A DNA stretch of 64,000 nucleotides from Sphingomonas liriopis (GCF_024211255.1 NZ_JAMLDY010000008.1:103179-167178), one strand, 5' to 3'. Counted from the stretch's first letter, positions 8,889 through 17,808 are shown. Numbers and translations: made by a program. Notes: generated by a model not told the origin, from the letters alone.

Positions 8889-8970
8889 CCTCACCCTTCG
8901 CCGCCTGCGGCGGCTCTTCCCTCTCCCGCCGGGAGAGGGAGGGAGCGGCAAAGCCGCGGAGGGGTGAGGG
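8884..8970. repeat. CCCTCACC-type inverted repeat element
   Basis: Contains two local hairpins (CGCCGCCTGCGGCGG and CCCTCTCCCGCCGGGAGAGG) between GTCACCCTCACCC and GGGGTGAGGG. It fills the gap between lpdA and the membrane protein gene and touches the latter's start codon. Related elements are at 21037 and 58048. Confidence 0.7.
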
Positions 8971-8984
8971 CGAGCGCGAGACGC

Positions 8985-10379
8985 CTAGAAATGGATCGCC
9001 CGGCCATAGGCGCTGAGCGTGCTCTCGTGCATCATCTCGCTGAGCGTGGGATGCGCGAACACCGTCTCCATCAGCTCGTGCTCGGTCGTCTCCAGCTGAC
9101 GCGCGATGACATAGCCCTGGATTAGCTCGGTGACTTCCGCGCCGACCATGTGCGCGCCGAGCAGTTCGCCGGTCTTGGCGTCGAACACCGTCTTGACGAA
9201 ACCCTCCGCCTCACCGAGCGCGATCGCCTTGCCGTTGCCGATGAAGGGGAACTTGCCGACTTTCACGTCATGCCCGGCTTCCTTGGCCTTCGCCTCGGTG
9301 AAGCCGACGCTGGCGACCTGCGGACGGCTGTAGGTGCAGCCCGGGATGTTCCACGTCTCGAACGGATGCGGATCGCCGCCCGCCAGCTTCTCGATGCAGA
9401 CGATGCCTTCGTGGCTCGCCTTGTGCGCCAGCCACGGCGCGCCGGTGACGTCGCCGATCGCGTAGATGCCCTCGACGTTCGTCCGCCCGAAGCCGTCGAC
9501 CTTGATCTGGCCGCGCTCGGTCTCGACGCCCAGCGCCTCCAGCCCGATATTCTCGGTGTTCGGCACGATGCCGATCGCGACGATCGCATGGCTGAACTCG
9601 GTGCTCGTGACCTTGCCGTCGGCGCCCTTGATCGCCGCGGTGACGCCGTTGGCGCCGGGCTCCAGCTTCTCGAGGCCCGACTTGGTGAGGATCTTGATCC
9701 CCTGCTTGGACAGCGCCTTGGTCATGAACTCGCTGACCTCGGCATCCTCGACGGGCAGGATGCGGTCGAGCATCTCGACGATCGTCACGTCGGCGCCCAT
9801 GTCGTTGTAGAAACTGGCGAACTCGACGCCGATCGCGCCCGATCCGATGACCAGCAGCTTGGTCGGCATCACCTCTGGCACCATCGCGTGGCGATAGGTC
9901 CAGATGCGCTTGCCGTCGGCCTTGGCGAACGGCAGGTCGCGCGCACGCGCACCGGTCGCGATCATGATGTGCTTGGCCTCGAGGTCGAGCGTCTTGTCGC
10001 CCTGCGTGACCTGCAGCTTGCCCTTGCCGGTGAGCGCGCCGACGCCCTCGAAGACCTGGACCTTGTTCTTCTTCATCAGCCCCTTGACGCCGGCATTGAG
10101 CTGGCCCGCCACCTTGCGGCTGCGATCGACGATCTTGCCCAGGTCGAAGCCGACATTGTCCGCCTTCAGCCCGTACGAATCGGCGTGAGTCATGTAATGA
10201 TAGACTTCCGACGTGCGCAGCAGCGCCTTGGTCGGAATGCAGCCCCAGTTGAGGCAGATGCCGCCGAGCCGCTCACGCTCGACGATGCCGACCTTGAGGC
10301 CGAGCTGGCTCGCCCGGATCGCCGCGACATAGCCGCCCGGGCCCGAACCGAGGATGAGAAGGTCGAAGGTGTCAGCCAC
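8985..10379 (-). CDS. lpdA: dihydrolipoyl dehydrogenase (E3)
   Basis: A 464-residue FAD flavoprotein that reoxidises dihydrolipoamide of 2-oxoacid dehydrogenase complexes with NAD+. Visible features are FAD-binding GSGPGGYVAA (11-20), the redox disulfide in LGGICLNWGCIPTK (Cys42 and Cys47), an NAD-binding GSGAIGVEF, and the C-terminal active-site pair His443/Glu448 in AHPTLSE. Length is normal. It starts with GTG at 10379, preceded by AAGGA. It is the last gene of the pdhC operon, 38 bp after the thioesterase, so it probably serves pyruvate dehydrogenase. Confidence 0.97.
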   Translation of the reverse strand: MADTFDLLILGSGPGGYVAAIRASQLGLKVGIVERERLGGICLNWGCIPTKALLRTSEVYHYMTHADSYGLKADNVGFDLGKIVDRSRKVAGQLNAGVKGLMKKNKVQVFEGVGALTGKGKLQVTQGDKTLDLEAKHIMIATGARARDLPFAKADGKRIWTYRHAMVPEVMPTKLLVIGSGAIGVEFASFYNDMGADVTIVEMLDRILPVEDAEVSEFMTKALSKQGIKILTKSGLEKLEPGANGVTAAIKGADGKVTSTEFSHAIVAIGIVPNTENIGLEALGVETERGQIKVDGFGRTNVEGIYAIGDVTGAPWLAHKASHEGIVCIEKLAGGDPHPFETWNIPGCTYSRPQVASVGFTEAKAKEAGHDVKVGKFPFIGNGKAIALGEAEGFVKTVFDAKTGELLGAHMVGAEVTELIQGYVIARQLETTEHELMETVFAHPTLSEMMHESTLSAYGRAIHF

Positions 10380-10417
10380 GTTTGGAGGTCCTTACCGGGG
10401 GAGGTTCAACAGGAATG

Positions 10418-10801
10418 TCAGGGCAGCGGCGCGACGCGGCGGGGCGCGCGATCCGCGTCGGTGGCGACGAAGACGAAGCGCGCCTGCGTCACCTTGCACG
10501 CCGAATCGAGGTGACGCGCCCGACGCCATGCCTCGACCTCGATCGTCATCGACGTATTGCCGACCGCGACCAGCCGCGCATAGACCGACACCTCGTCGCC
10601 GACGAGCACGGGAGCATGGAACTTCATCGCGTCGCAGGCGATCGTCACCGCCCGGCCGCCGGCATGGCGCGAGGCGACCGAGCCGGCGGCGAGATCCATC
10701 TGCCCCATCAGCCAGCCGCCGAAGATGTCGCCATAGGGATTGGCGTCGGCGGGCATCGCCGTGACGCGGATCGTCGGCGATTCGTCGGGCAACGCGGTCA
10801 T
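10418..10801 (-). CDS. acyl-CoA thioesterase, YciA-like hotdog fold
   Basis: A 127-residue single hotdog domain. NPYGDIFGGWLMGQMDLAAG contains the conserved N..G.IFGG..M..MD with the catalytic aspartate. KFHAPVLVGDEVSVYA and SMTIEVEAW follow, and FVFVATD ends the fold. YciA-type enzymes hydrolyse short to medium acyl-CoA. Its ATG overlaps the stop of the preceding small membrane protein gene (ATGA at 10798-10801), and lpdA follows. An acyl-CoA hydrolase inside the pyruvate dehydrogenase operon suggests relief of excess acyl-CoA, which is inference. Confidence 0.85.
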   Translation of the reverse strand: MTALPDESPTIRVTAMPADANPYGDIFGGWLMGQMDLAAGSVASRHAGGRAVTIACDAMKFHAPVLVGDEVSVYARLVAVGNTSMTIEVEAWRRARHLDSACKVTQARFVFVATDADRAPRRVAPLP

Positions 10802-11013
10802 GCGCGCTGCCGATCATGCGCGCGGGCGCGGCGCAGCGGGCCGACGCCCATCAGCACCGTCGCCACCATCGCGCCCGCACCGCACCACCAGATCACGTCG
10901 CGCCCGAGCGGATAGGCCCAGGCGGCCGCCCACGTCATCGCCGCCGCGACGACGAGGCCGGCGACGATGTGCAGCGTCTCGACCGCCGTCCGTGGGATTG
11001 GCGTCCGCGCCAC
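10798..11013 (-). CDS. small two-helix membrane protein
   Basis: A 71-residue protein not recognised as a named family. It has two hydrophobic segments, roughly residues 15-35 (IVAGLVVAAAMTWAAAW) and 42-57 (WWCGAGAMVATVLMGV), and a basic tail RRARAHDRQ. The GTG start at 11013 lies 8 bases after pdhC ends, and its stop overlaps the thioesterase ATG. The tight packing argues that it is translated. Function unknown. Confidence 0.6.
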   Translation of the reverse strand: MARTPIPRTAVETLHIVAGLVVAAAMTWAAAWAYPLGRDVIWWCGAGAMVATVLMGVGPLRRARAHDRQRA

Positions 11014-11021
11014 GTCGCGCC

Positions 11022-12362
11022 TCAGGCGAGCATGCCGAGCGGATTCTCGACCAGCGCCTTGAACGCCTTCATCAGCTGCGCGCCGTCGGCACCGTCGATC
11101 GCGCGGTGGTCGAAGCTGCCGGTCGCGGTCATCACCGTCGCGACGCCCAGCTCGCCGCCCACGATATAGGGCCGCTTCTCGCCCGCACCGATCGCCATGA
11201 TCATGCCCTGCGGCGGGTTGATGACCGCCTCGAACTGCTTGATCCCGAACATGCCCATGTTGCTGATCGACGCCGTGCCGCCCTGAAATTCCTCGGGCTT
11301 CAGCTTGTTGTCCTTGGCACGCGCCGCGAGGTCCTTCACCTCGGTCGAGATCGCCGACAGGCTCTTGCCGTCCGCACCGACGACGATCGGCGTGATGAGC
11401 CCCGACGGCGTCGACACCGCGACCGAGATGTCGGCGCGCGTGAAGCTGATGAGCTGGTCGGGGGTGAACATCACGTTGCACTTGGGCACCGCGATCAGCG
11501 CGGCGGCGAGCGCCTTCACCAGCATGTCGTTGACCGACAGCTTGACGCCGCGGCTCTCCAGCGACGCGTTGAGTTCGCCGCGCAGCTTGAGCAGCGCATC
11601 GAGCTGGATATCCACCGTCAGGTAGATGTGCGGCACCGTCTGCTTCGATTCGGTCAGGCGGCGCGCGATCGTCTTGCGCATGTTGCTGAGCTTGGTCGCC
11701 TCGTGCGGAATATCCGGCACGGCGGCGGGCTTCGCCGCGGGCGCCGGGGCAGCAGCCGCGAGAGCAGAATCGCTCTTGGCGACTGCCGGGGCAGCGGCGC
11801 CCGGCTTGGCGCCCTCGACGTCGGCCTTGACGATGCGGCCGTTGGGACCCGATCCGGTCACGCCCGACAGGTCGACGCCCTTGTCGGCGGCGATGCGGCG
11901 CGCGAGCGGGCTCGCCTTGACGCGATCGCCCGCTTTGGGCGCCTCGCCCTTGGCGGCCGGCTTGCCGTGATCCTCGGCCTGCTCGGCCGTACGCTCGGCG
12001 GGCTTGCCCTCGCTGCCGGTCTTGTTGGGATCGGCGGCATCGGGCTTGGCCTCCGATTCCTTCGCGGCGGGTTCGGGCGTGTCGCTCTTGCTCGGCGCCG
12101 ACACGGCAGAGGCATCCTCGCCTTCCTCGGCCAGGATCGCGATCACCGCGCCGACCTTCACGCCGTCGGTGCCCTCGGGAATCACGATCTTGGCGATGAC
12201 GCCCTCGTCGACCGCCTCGAATTCCATCGTCGCCTTGTCGGTCTCGATCTCGGCCATGATGTCGCCGGACTTGACGCTATCGCCTTCCTTGACGAGCCAT
12301 TTGGCGAGCGTACCCTCTTCCATCGTCGGCGACAGCGCGGGCATCTTGATCTCGATCGACAT
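11022..12362 (-). CDS. pdhC: pyruvate dehydrogenase E2, dihydrolipoamide acetyltransferase
   Basis: A 446-residue E2 subunit. One lipoyl domain (1-80, lipoyl-lysine Lys43 in ETDKATMEF) is followed by a Pro/Ala/Glu-rich linker, a peripheral-subunit-binding domain (about 149-185, [18 protein letters not shown]) and the acyltransferase domain (about 215-446) with catalytic His419 and Asp423 in DHRAIDG. The [16 protein letters not shown] start is typical of pyruvate rather than oxoglutarate E2. E1 genes are not in the window. AAGAGGA precedes the ATG. It leads an operon ending in lpdA. Confidence 0.95.
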   Translation of the reverse strand: MSIEIKMPALSPTMEEGTLAKWLVKEGDSVKSGDIMAEIETDKATMEFEAVDEGVIAKIVIPEGTDGVKVGAVIAILAEEGEDASAVSAPSKSDTPEPAAKESEAKPDAADPNKTGSEGKPAERTAEQAEDHGKPAAKGEAPKAGDRVKASPLARRIAADKGVDLSGVTGSGPNGRIVKADVEGAKPGAAAPAVAKSDSALAAAAPAPAAKPAAVPDIPHEATKLSNMRKTIARRLTESKQTVPHIYLTVDIQLDALLKLRGELNASLESRGVKLSVNDMLVKALAAALIAVPKCNVMFTPDQLISFTRADISVAVSTPSGLITPIVVGADGKSLSAISTEVKDLAARAKDNKLKPEEFQGGTASISNMGMFGIKQFEAVINPPQGMIMAIGAGEKRPYIVGGELGVATVMTATGSFDHRAIDGADGAQLMKAFKALVENPLGMLA

Positions 12363-12380
12363 GCAGGTCCTCTTGCCTGG

Positions 12381-12395
12381 GGAGCAGCCTGCTCC
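12381..12395. promoter_or_regulatory. palindrome upstream of pdhC
   Basis: GGAGCAGCCTGCTCC is a perfect 7+1+7 inverted repeat located 19-33 bases before the pdhC ATG. Just upstream are a C6/G6 hairpin (12400-12417) and a TTGACC (minus strand) that could be a -35 element. Its position between promoter and start codon suits an operator, but no regulator is known. Confidence 0.35.
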
Positions 12396-12472
12396 TTCGC
12401 CCCCCGAGCGCGGGGGGTCAAGCCTTGCGCGACGTTCGACCGCGCGGCACGTAGCGCAAAAGGGGCGAAGAC

Positions 12473-12928
12473 ATGCGTATCTATCTGGTGGTGGTGGACG
12501 ACAGTCCCGAAGCGGAGATCGCGCTGCGCTTCGCCGCGCGGCGCGCGGTCAAGACCGGCGGCGGCGTCGAGATCCTGACGCTGATCCCGCCGCAGGAGTT
12601 CATCGCGTTCGGCGGCGTCCAGGCGACGATCGAGGAAGAGGCGTTCCTGCACGCCGAAGGTCTGGTCGCGGCGGCGGCGGGCACGCTGATCGCCGAATCG
12701 GGGCTGAAACCGGCGATCACGGTGCGACAGGGCGACGGGCCCAAGATCATCCGCGAGATCATCGCCGCCAATCCAGACATCGCCGCGCTGGTGCTGGGCG
12801 CGGCTCCCGGCGGCGCGCCGGGCACGCTGGTGTCGCATTTCGCCGGCACCGATGCGGGCGCCTTGCCCGTGCCGATGATGATCATCCCGGGTTCGCTGAC
12901 GCGCGAGGCGATCGACCGGCTGAGTTGA
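12473..12928 (+). CDS. universal stress protein (UspA family)
   Basis: A 151-residue single Usp domain. The first strand [19 protein letters not shown] holds the conserved D-x-S near the N-terminus. After the helix and [12 protein letters not shown] come the acidic helix EEEAF, the VLGAAPGG loop (a variant of the G-x2-G-x9-G-S/T ATP-binding loop) and VPMMIIPG. The ATP loop is imperfect, so nucleotide binding is uncertain. It is divergent from pdhC, 110 bp apart. Confidence 0.85.
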   Translation: MRIYLVVVDDSPEAEIALRFAARRAVKTGGGVEILTLIPPQEFIAFGGVQATIEEEAFLHAEGLVAAAAGTLIAESGLKPAITVRQGDGPKIIREIIAANPDIAALVLGAAPGGAPGTLVSHFAGTDAGALPVPMMIIPGSLTREAIDRLS

Positions 12929-12981
12929 TCCATACCGGATTTTTGATTGCAATCGTTACCGATATACCGCATTTTTCGGGC

Positions 12982-13152
12982 ATGCCCATGAACCGGTGCG
13001 TTTCGTCGCAATATTTCACGACGCTCACTCTCCTCAACCAGGCGCTCGATGCACTCGACGAACTGGGCGAGGGCATCGCGGCGGCGCATCTGAGCAGCGT
13101 GATCGATCTGGTCGCGGCGCGCATCGGTGAACCCAGCCGCTCGCAACATTGA
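12982..13152 (+). CDS. hypothetical protein, 56 residues
   Basis: A short frame starting at ATG 12982 (or ATG 12988) with an amphipathic helical core, TLLNQALDALDELGEGIAAAHLSSVIDLVAARI. I do not recognise it. In favour are an AT-richer upstream region and a regular helix pattern. Against it is its short length in a genome where chance frames are common. It occupies most of the 303-bp gap between the stress protein and the peptidase. Confidence 0.4.
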   Translation: MPMNRCVSSQYFTTLTLLNQALDALDELGEGIAAAHLSSVIDLVAARIGEPSRSQH

Positions 13153-13231
13153 CCCCGCGCCGGTCGCGCCGGCGTATCTTTCGCGATGACAAGCACTTGA
13201 GCCGCACGACGCATCGCGCCACACGGTTACG

Positions 13232-14521
13232 ATGCTGACCACCCTCCTCCTCGCCGGCGCCGCTGCGGCCACCGCCCCTGCCGTGCCCACCCCCGATCCC
13301 GCCCAGCTGCGGGCGAGCGTCACCGCGCTCGTCGGCTTTGGCACGCGCCATACCCTGTCGTCGACGACCGATCCGAAACGCGGCATCGGCGCCGCGCGCG
13401 ACTGGGCGGCCGGCCAGTTCGCGGCGATCGGCCGCAGCTGCGGCGGCTGTATCAAGGTCGAGCGGATCAGCCGCCGCTTCACCGGCCCGCGCGCGCCGGA
13501 CGGCGTCATGGTCGAGGACGTGCTCGGCATCCAGCCCGGCCGCGATCCCAACCGCGTCATCATCATCGGCGGCCATATCGACAGCCGCGTCAGCGACGTG
13601 ATGGACGCGACCAGCGACGCGCCGGGCGCCAACGACGATGCCTCGGGAGTCGCGCTGGTGCTCGAAACCGCGCGATTGCTGTCGAAGCGGCGGTTCGACG
13701 CGACGATCGTCTATGTCGCCTTCTCTGCCGAGGAACAGGGGCTGTGGGGCGCCGAACTGCTCGCCGATACCGCCGCGACGCGCGGGTGGCAGGTGACGGC
13801 GATGCTCAACAACGACATCGTCGGCAATTCGGTGGGCCAGGGCGGCGTGCGCGACGCCGGCCGCGTGCGGGTCTTCTCCGAAGGCATCCGCGCATCGGAG
13901 GACCTGCCCCAGCAACAGCGCCGCCGCGGCGAAGGCGGCGAGGACGACGGCCCCAGCCGCGCACTCGCCAAGACGATCGATGGTATCGCCGATGCGATCC
14001 CCGGCGGCCTCGACGTCGCGATCGACCGCCGTCCCGACCGCTTCGGCCGCGGCGGCGATCACGAACCGTTCCTGAAGCGCGGCTATCCGGCGGTACGCTT
14101 CTCGGTGGGCGCAGAGAATTGGGACCGCCAGCATCAGAACCTGCGCACCGAGAAGGGCGTCGTCTACGGCGACACGATCGAGGGCATGGACTTCGCCTAT
14201 CTGGCCAAGGTGACCGCGATCAACGCCGCAACGATCGCGCGGCTGGCCGCAGCCCCGGCGGCCCCGGCGAGCGTCGGCCTGGTCGGCGACCTGTCGCGCG
14301 ACACGCAGGTCAGCTGGACGCCGGCGCCGGGCGCCACCGGCTATCGCATCCGCTGGCGGGCGAACGATACCGCCGCGTGGGCGAAGGCGCGCGACGTGCA
14401 GGGGACCAGCGCGACGCTGGCGCAGGTGCCGGTCGACGACACCTTCTTCGCGGTATCGTCGCTGGGCCCGGACGGCAGCGAGAGCCTGCCGACCTTCGGC
14501 GGCCGCGCACCGCGGCGGTGA
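13232..14521 (+). CDS. secreted M28 family zinc peptidase
   Basis: A 429-residue protein with a short signal peptide (cleavage near residue 14-20) and an M28 aminopeptidase-like domain. The two-zinc ligands are present in the expected order: His115 (GGHIDS), Asp135 (GANDDAS), Glu167/168 (SAEEQG), Asp195 (NNDIVG) and His277 (GGDHEPF). A fibronectin-III-like C-terminal region (about 345-429) contains VSWTPAPGATGYRIRW. Probably periplasmic or extracellular peptide degradation. It is followed by a repeat element and convergent dacC-like gene. Confidence 0.88.
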   Translation: MLTTLLLAGAAAATAPAVPTPDPAQLRASVTALVGFGTRHTLSSTTDPKRGIGAARDWAAGQFAAIGRSCGGCIKVERISRRFTGPRAPDGVMVEDVLGIQPGRDPNRVIIIGGHIDSRVSDVMDATSDAPGANDDASGVALVLETARLLSKRRFDATIVYVAFSAEEQGLWGAELLADTAATRGWQVTAMLNNDIVGNSVGQGGVRDAGRVRVFSEGIRASEDLPQQQRRRGEGGEDDGPSRALAKTIDGIADAIPGGLDVAIDRRPDRFGRGGDHEPFLKRGYPAVRFSVGAENWDRQHQNLRTEKGVVYGDTIEGMDFAYLAKVTAINAATIARLAAAPAAPASVGLVGDLSRDTQVSWTPAPGATGYRIRWRANDTAAWAKARDVQGTSATLAQVPVDDTFFAVSSLGPDGSESLPTFGGRAPRR

Positions 14522-14571
14522 GGTGGTGGTGGTTGGGACGGACGCCGCCATCGCCCCCCAAACAAGCAGCC

Positions 14572-14652
14572 GTCACCCCAGCGAAAGCTGGGGTCTCCCA
14601 GTGGGTCGGTTGCCCTTCCCTCGCGGAAGACCCCAGCTTTCGCTGGGGTGAC
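14572..14652. repeat. GTCACCCCAGCG-type paired inverted repeat
   Basis: CGTCACCCCAGCGAAAGCTG and its reverse complement ending CTGGGGTGACG flank a short spacer. The ends GTCACCCC..GGGGTGAC match the other families, but the stem core (AGCGAAAGCT) differs. It sits between convergent genes. Confidence 0.8.
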
Positions 14653-14710
14653 GCCTGTTGGAGGGGTGTAAGGGGGGAGCCGTAAAACCAGCACACCCGC
14701 ACTACCCCCC

Positions 14711-15601
14711 CTAATCCGCCGGCGGCCCCTCGCGCCCGCCGCCCAGCCATTCCTCCAGCGTATCCGGAATCGCCGTCTCGCGCCCGCCCGTCGCAAAGCC
14801 CTCGGTCAGCATTTTCGCCACCCGCCGATCGCGCAGCTGGATCGAGCGTTCGCCGATCACCACCGCGATCAGCCGCCGATGCCCGCGCTTTGCCGACGCG
14901 GCGAGCGCGAAGCCGGCTTCCGCGGTATAGCCGGTCTTGATCCCGTCGGCGCCGGGATAGGCGCCGAGCAGATGGTTGTGGTTCTGCACCCGCCGTCCGC
15001 CCCAGCTGAACGACCGCGTCCCGAACGCCGCATAGCGCCCGGGATGTTCACGCAGCAGCGCCAGCGACAGCCGCGCCATGTCCTGCGCGGTGGTTAGGTT
15101 CGCGCCCGGCAGGCCGGTGGCATTGGTGAAGGACGTGTCGTCGAGGCCCAGCGCGCGCGCCTTTTCGGTCATCATCCGCGCGAAGCGGTTCTCGGTGCCA
15201 CCCACCGCCTCGGCCAGCGCCACCGCGACGTCGTTGGCGGAGACGACCGCGACGGCGCGGATCGCCTGATCGACCGTCATCGTCGTACCGGGACGCAAGC
15301 CGATCCGCGACGGCTTCTGGCTGGCGGCGTAATGCGAGATGCGGATCGGATCACCGGGGCGCAGCTTTCCCGCATCGAGCGCGTCGAAGGTCAGGAACAG
15401 CGTCATCATCTTCGTGAGCGACGCCGGCCGCCGGACGATGCCGGCATTTTCGGCATACAGGATGCTACCGTCGCGCGCGTCCATCAGGATCGCCGACACC
15501 GGGCGCGCCACCGCCTGCGCGGGCGCGCCGGTCATCTCGCACAGCAGGGCCAGGGCACCGCCCCACAAAGCGGCGCGGCGCGTCACCGTCGTCATCGCCA
15601 A
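14711..15601 (-). CDS. D-alanyl-D-alanine carboxypeptidase, S11 family
   Basis: A 296-residue PBP5/DacC-type serine peptidase. The three active-site motifs are SLTK (Ser61, Lys64), SAN (120-122) and KTG (221-223, in GIKTGYT). The N-terminal signal sequence (about 1-30) sends it to the periplasm, where it trims pentapeptides to tetrapeptides. The C-terminal beta domain and amphipathic anchor of E. coli PBP5 are missing, as in short alphaproteobacterial members. It is the last gene of an operon with a lipoprotein and an L,D-transpeptidase, which uses the tetrapeptides this enzyme makes. Confidence 0.93.
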   Translation of the reverse strand: MAMTTVTRRAALWGGALALLCEMTGAPAQAVARPVSAILMDARDGSILYAENAGIVRRPASLTKMMTLFLTFDALDAGKLRPGDPIRISHYAASQKPSRIGLRPGTTMTVDQAIRAVAVVSANDVAVALAEAVGGTENRFARMMTEKARALGLDDTSFTNATGLPGANLTTAQDMARLSLALLREHPGRYAAFGTRSFSWGGRRVQNHNHLLGAYPGADGIKTGYTAEAGFALAASAKRGHRRLIAVVIGERSIQLRDRRVAKMLTEGFATGGRETAIPDTLEEWLGGGREGPPAD

Positions 15602-15607
15602 CGCGCC

Positions 15608-15955
15608 TTATTGCGGGGCCGGGTCGTTCGCCGGCTGATCGGACGGCGGCACCTCGTCGCGGGTGACGCGCGCGGTCATGCCCGTGGCGTCGGCATCGTC
15701 GAGCACCTGCACGTCGGGCTTGACCGGCGCTTCGGGCGGGACGTCGATCGCGGCGGTGTTGGCATCCGGCAGCGGCGACGGCTCGGCGACGGGCGCCTCG
15801 ACGGGTTCGACCTCGGTCGCCGCATTGGCCATCGGTTCGACCGATTCGAGTGTGTTCGTGTCCTCGACCGGCTGTTCGGGCTCGGACCGCGAACAGGCGG
15901 CGAGCAGGACCGGGGCGAGCAGCAGCGCCGCGATCGTCTTGGTACGCTTGGTCAT
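15608..15955 (-). CDS. uncharacterised lipoprotein between L,D-transpeptidase and D,D-carboxypeptidase genes
   Basis: A 115-residue protein with lipobox LLAAC (Cys21). The mature part is acidic, Pro/Glu/Val-rich and lacks recognisable domains, so it is probably disordered. Two ATGs are possible: 15970, overlapping the upstream stop, and 15955. I chose 15955 because GAGGGA lies just before it and it gives a standard signal peptide. Stop is 6 bases before the dacC-like start. Context suggests a role with the two peptidoglycan enzymes; this is inference. Confidence 0.75.
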   Translation of the reverse strand: MTKRTKTIAALLLAPVLLAACSRSEPEQPVEDTNTLESVEPMANAATEVEPVEAPVAEPSPLPDANTAAIDVPPEAPVKPDVQVLDDADATGMTARVTRDEVPPSDQPANDPAPQ

Positions 15956-15966
15956 CGTGTCCCTCG

Positions 15967-17412
15967 TCATCGTGCCGCCAGTGCCTGTCGCGCCGAACGC
16001 GCCTCGATCTTCGCCGCCAGCGTGGCGTCCCAGCCATAAGGATCGTCGCGGAAGTTCATCTGGCCGTTGCCGCTGGCGAACGCGGTCCAGTAGAGCAGAT
16101 AGACGGACACCGGCTTGGGTAACCGCGCGCGCACCGTATCGCCCTTGTCGACCGCCGCGGCGATCCCCTCCGGCGTCCAGGTCGGATCGCCCTTCAGCAA
16201 CAGCTCTGCCAGATCGGCGGGCTTCTCCAGCCGCACGCAACCGTGGCTGGCGAGCCGGCTGAAGCTCGCGAACTTCGCGCGCGACGGCGTGTCGTGGAGA
16301 TAGACCGAAAAGGCGTTGTCGAAGTCGAATTTGTAGCGGCCGAGCGCGCTCTGGTCGCCCGCCTGCTGCTGCAGCCGGGTGCCGCCGATCACCTTGAACC
16401 CGTTGCGGCGCAGGTAGCCCGGGTTCTTCTTCTCCTTCGGCCACAGTTCGTTGGTCGCGATCGAGGTCGGCACGTTCCACGGCGGGTTGATGACCACCGA
16501 ATGGATCGTCGAGGACAGCATCGGCGTCTCGTCGCCCGGCCGGCCGGTGACCGCGCGCATCGACATCACCGGCTGGTCGCCGTCGAACACGGTCAGCACC
16601 GCGGCGGCGATGTTCACCTGGATACGATCCTTGGGCAGCTGCTGCGGCAGCCAGCGCCAGCGTTCCATATTGGCCATGATCTGGCGCACCCGCGCGGTCG
16701 CCGGCACGTTGAGCGCGGCCAGCGTCTGCGCAGCGAGGTTGCCCGTCGGATTGAGGCCATAGCGCCGCTGCGCCCGCCGCACCGCCTCGAGCAGCGTCAG
16801 GTCGAAGCGGTCACCGGTCGTCGCGACGTCGCGATCCTCGACCGCCAGCCGCTGGCGCAGCGCGATCACCCGCTCGCCGGTCGCGCCCAGCGTCAGATCG
16901 GGGCCGGTGGCGAGCACCGGCCAGCCGCCCGCCGCGGCGATCGCGCGATAGCGTTCCAGCCCCGCCTTCAGCCCGTCGTAGCCGGCATAGGGCGGCGGCA
17001 GCGCGGCGAACCAGGCGGCGATCCGGTCGCGCCGCACCGCGTCGGCGAAGCCCGGGAGCGGATCGAACGTCGGCGGCCGCAGCCCCCAGTCGCGCTGGAA
17101 ATCCGCCTCCGCCAGCCGTCCGGCATGGACGGCGCGGGCATGGTCGAGCGCATCGCGGACCAGCTGGTCGCGCGCCGCGGCGGTCATCGGCGGCGGCGTC
17201 GCGAGCGTCAGCCCCTGCGCCAGCGTGTCCTTCGACAGCAGCGCGGCAAGCTGCGCCGCCTGCGCGTCGGTCAGCTGCGGCAGGGCGAGCGTCGGCAACG
17301 CCGGCGGCGCGAGCTGCGGCACCGCCACCACCGGCGGCGCCAGCTGCGCCGCAGCCGGCATCGCCGGCAGGAGCAGGGCCGCTATGGCAACCGTCGCGAT
17401 CGTTCGTGTCAT
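15967..17412 (-). CDS. L,D-transpeptidase, YcbB-like
   Basis: A 481-residue periplasmic enzyme that forms 3-3 peptidoglycan crosslinks or attaches proteins to tetrapeptide stems. Signal peptide 1-22 (ALLLPAMPAAAQ); an N-terminal region resembling the YcbB scaffold; a peptidoglycan-binding-like domain (about 200-255); and a YkuD catalytic domain with SHGCVRLEKP, catalytic Cys392. The open frame begins earlier, but ATG at 17412 gives a proper signal peptide. It is the first gene of an operon with a lipoprotein and a D,D-carboxypeptidase. Confidence 0.93.
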   Translation of the reverse strand: MTRTIATVAIAALLLPAMPAAAQLAPPVVAVPQLAPPALPTLALPQLTDAQAAQLAALLSKDTLAQGLTLATPPPMTAAARDQLVRDALDHARAVHAGRLAEADFQRDWGLRPPTFDPLPGFADAVRRDRIAAWFAALPPPYAGYDGLKAGLERYRAIAAAGGWPVLATGPDLTLGATGERVIALRQRLAVEDRDVATTGDRFDLTLLEAVRRAQRRYGLNPTGNLAAQTLAALNVPATARVRQIMANMERWRWLPQQLPKDRIQVNIAAAVLTVFDGDQPVMSMRAVTGRPGDETPMLSSTIHSVVINPPWNVPTSIATNELWPKEKKNPGYLRRNGFKVIGGTRLQQQAGDQSALGRYKFDFDNAFSVYLHDTPSRAKFASFSRLASHGCVRLEKPADLAELLLKGDPTWTPEGIAAAVDKGDTVRARLPKPVSVYLLYWTAFASGNGQMNFRDDPYGWDATLAAKIEARSARQALAAR

Positions 17413-17552
17413 GCTGTTCCCCTGGGCGGATCGACGCCCATTCACGCTATGCGGCGCTGTCGCACCGGCCACCTCGCTCTAGGCTGAACGAAGGACTGCT
17501 GCCACCGCCAAGCCACAGAAATTTTTGCTGGATCGGGTTACCCAAAGCCCCC

Positions 17553-17580
17553 GTCACCCCGGACTTGTTCCGGGGTCCAC
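17553..17580. repeat. GTCACCCCGGA-type solo left arm
   Basis: GTCACCCCGGACTTGTTCCG followed by GGGTCCAC forms a left arm. The usual right-arm partner (GTGGACCCC...GGTGAC) is not present within 120 bases; instead a different composite element starts at 17631. Confidence 0.65.
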
Positions 17581-17630
17581 TCTGCGGCGAGTGACAGCCC
17601 GGGCGCTTCGAGCCGCCGCGCTTGCCGCGC

Positions 17631-17808
17631 GGTGACCCCGGAGCAGGTCGAGGTCTCTGCGAAACCTCCAGTGCTCCCGCGCAGGCGGGAGCCCAGGAGT
17701 CCCGAGCCCCATAAACCGTTGTTTTGCTTGGCTCTGGGCTCCCGCCTGCGCGGGAGCACTGGAGGGGATGCGGACGTTCGCAGAGGCCTCGAACACGTCC
17801 GGGGCGAC
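17631..17808. repeat. nested inverted-repeat element
   Basis: Outer arms are GGTGACCCCGGAGCAGGTCG with following AGGTCTCTGCGAA (17631-17663) and the inverted TTCGCAGAGGCCTCGAAC..CCGGGGCGAC (17777-17808). Inside is a complete second pair, CCAGTGCTCCCGCGCAGG.. (from 17669) and its reverse complement ending at about 17762. One element therefore appears to have landed inside another, as at 4268-4447. Confidence 0.8.
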
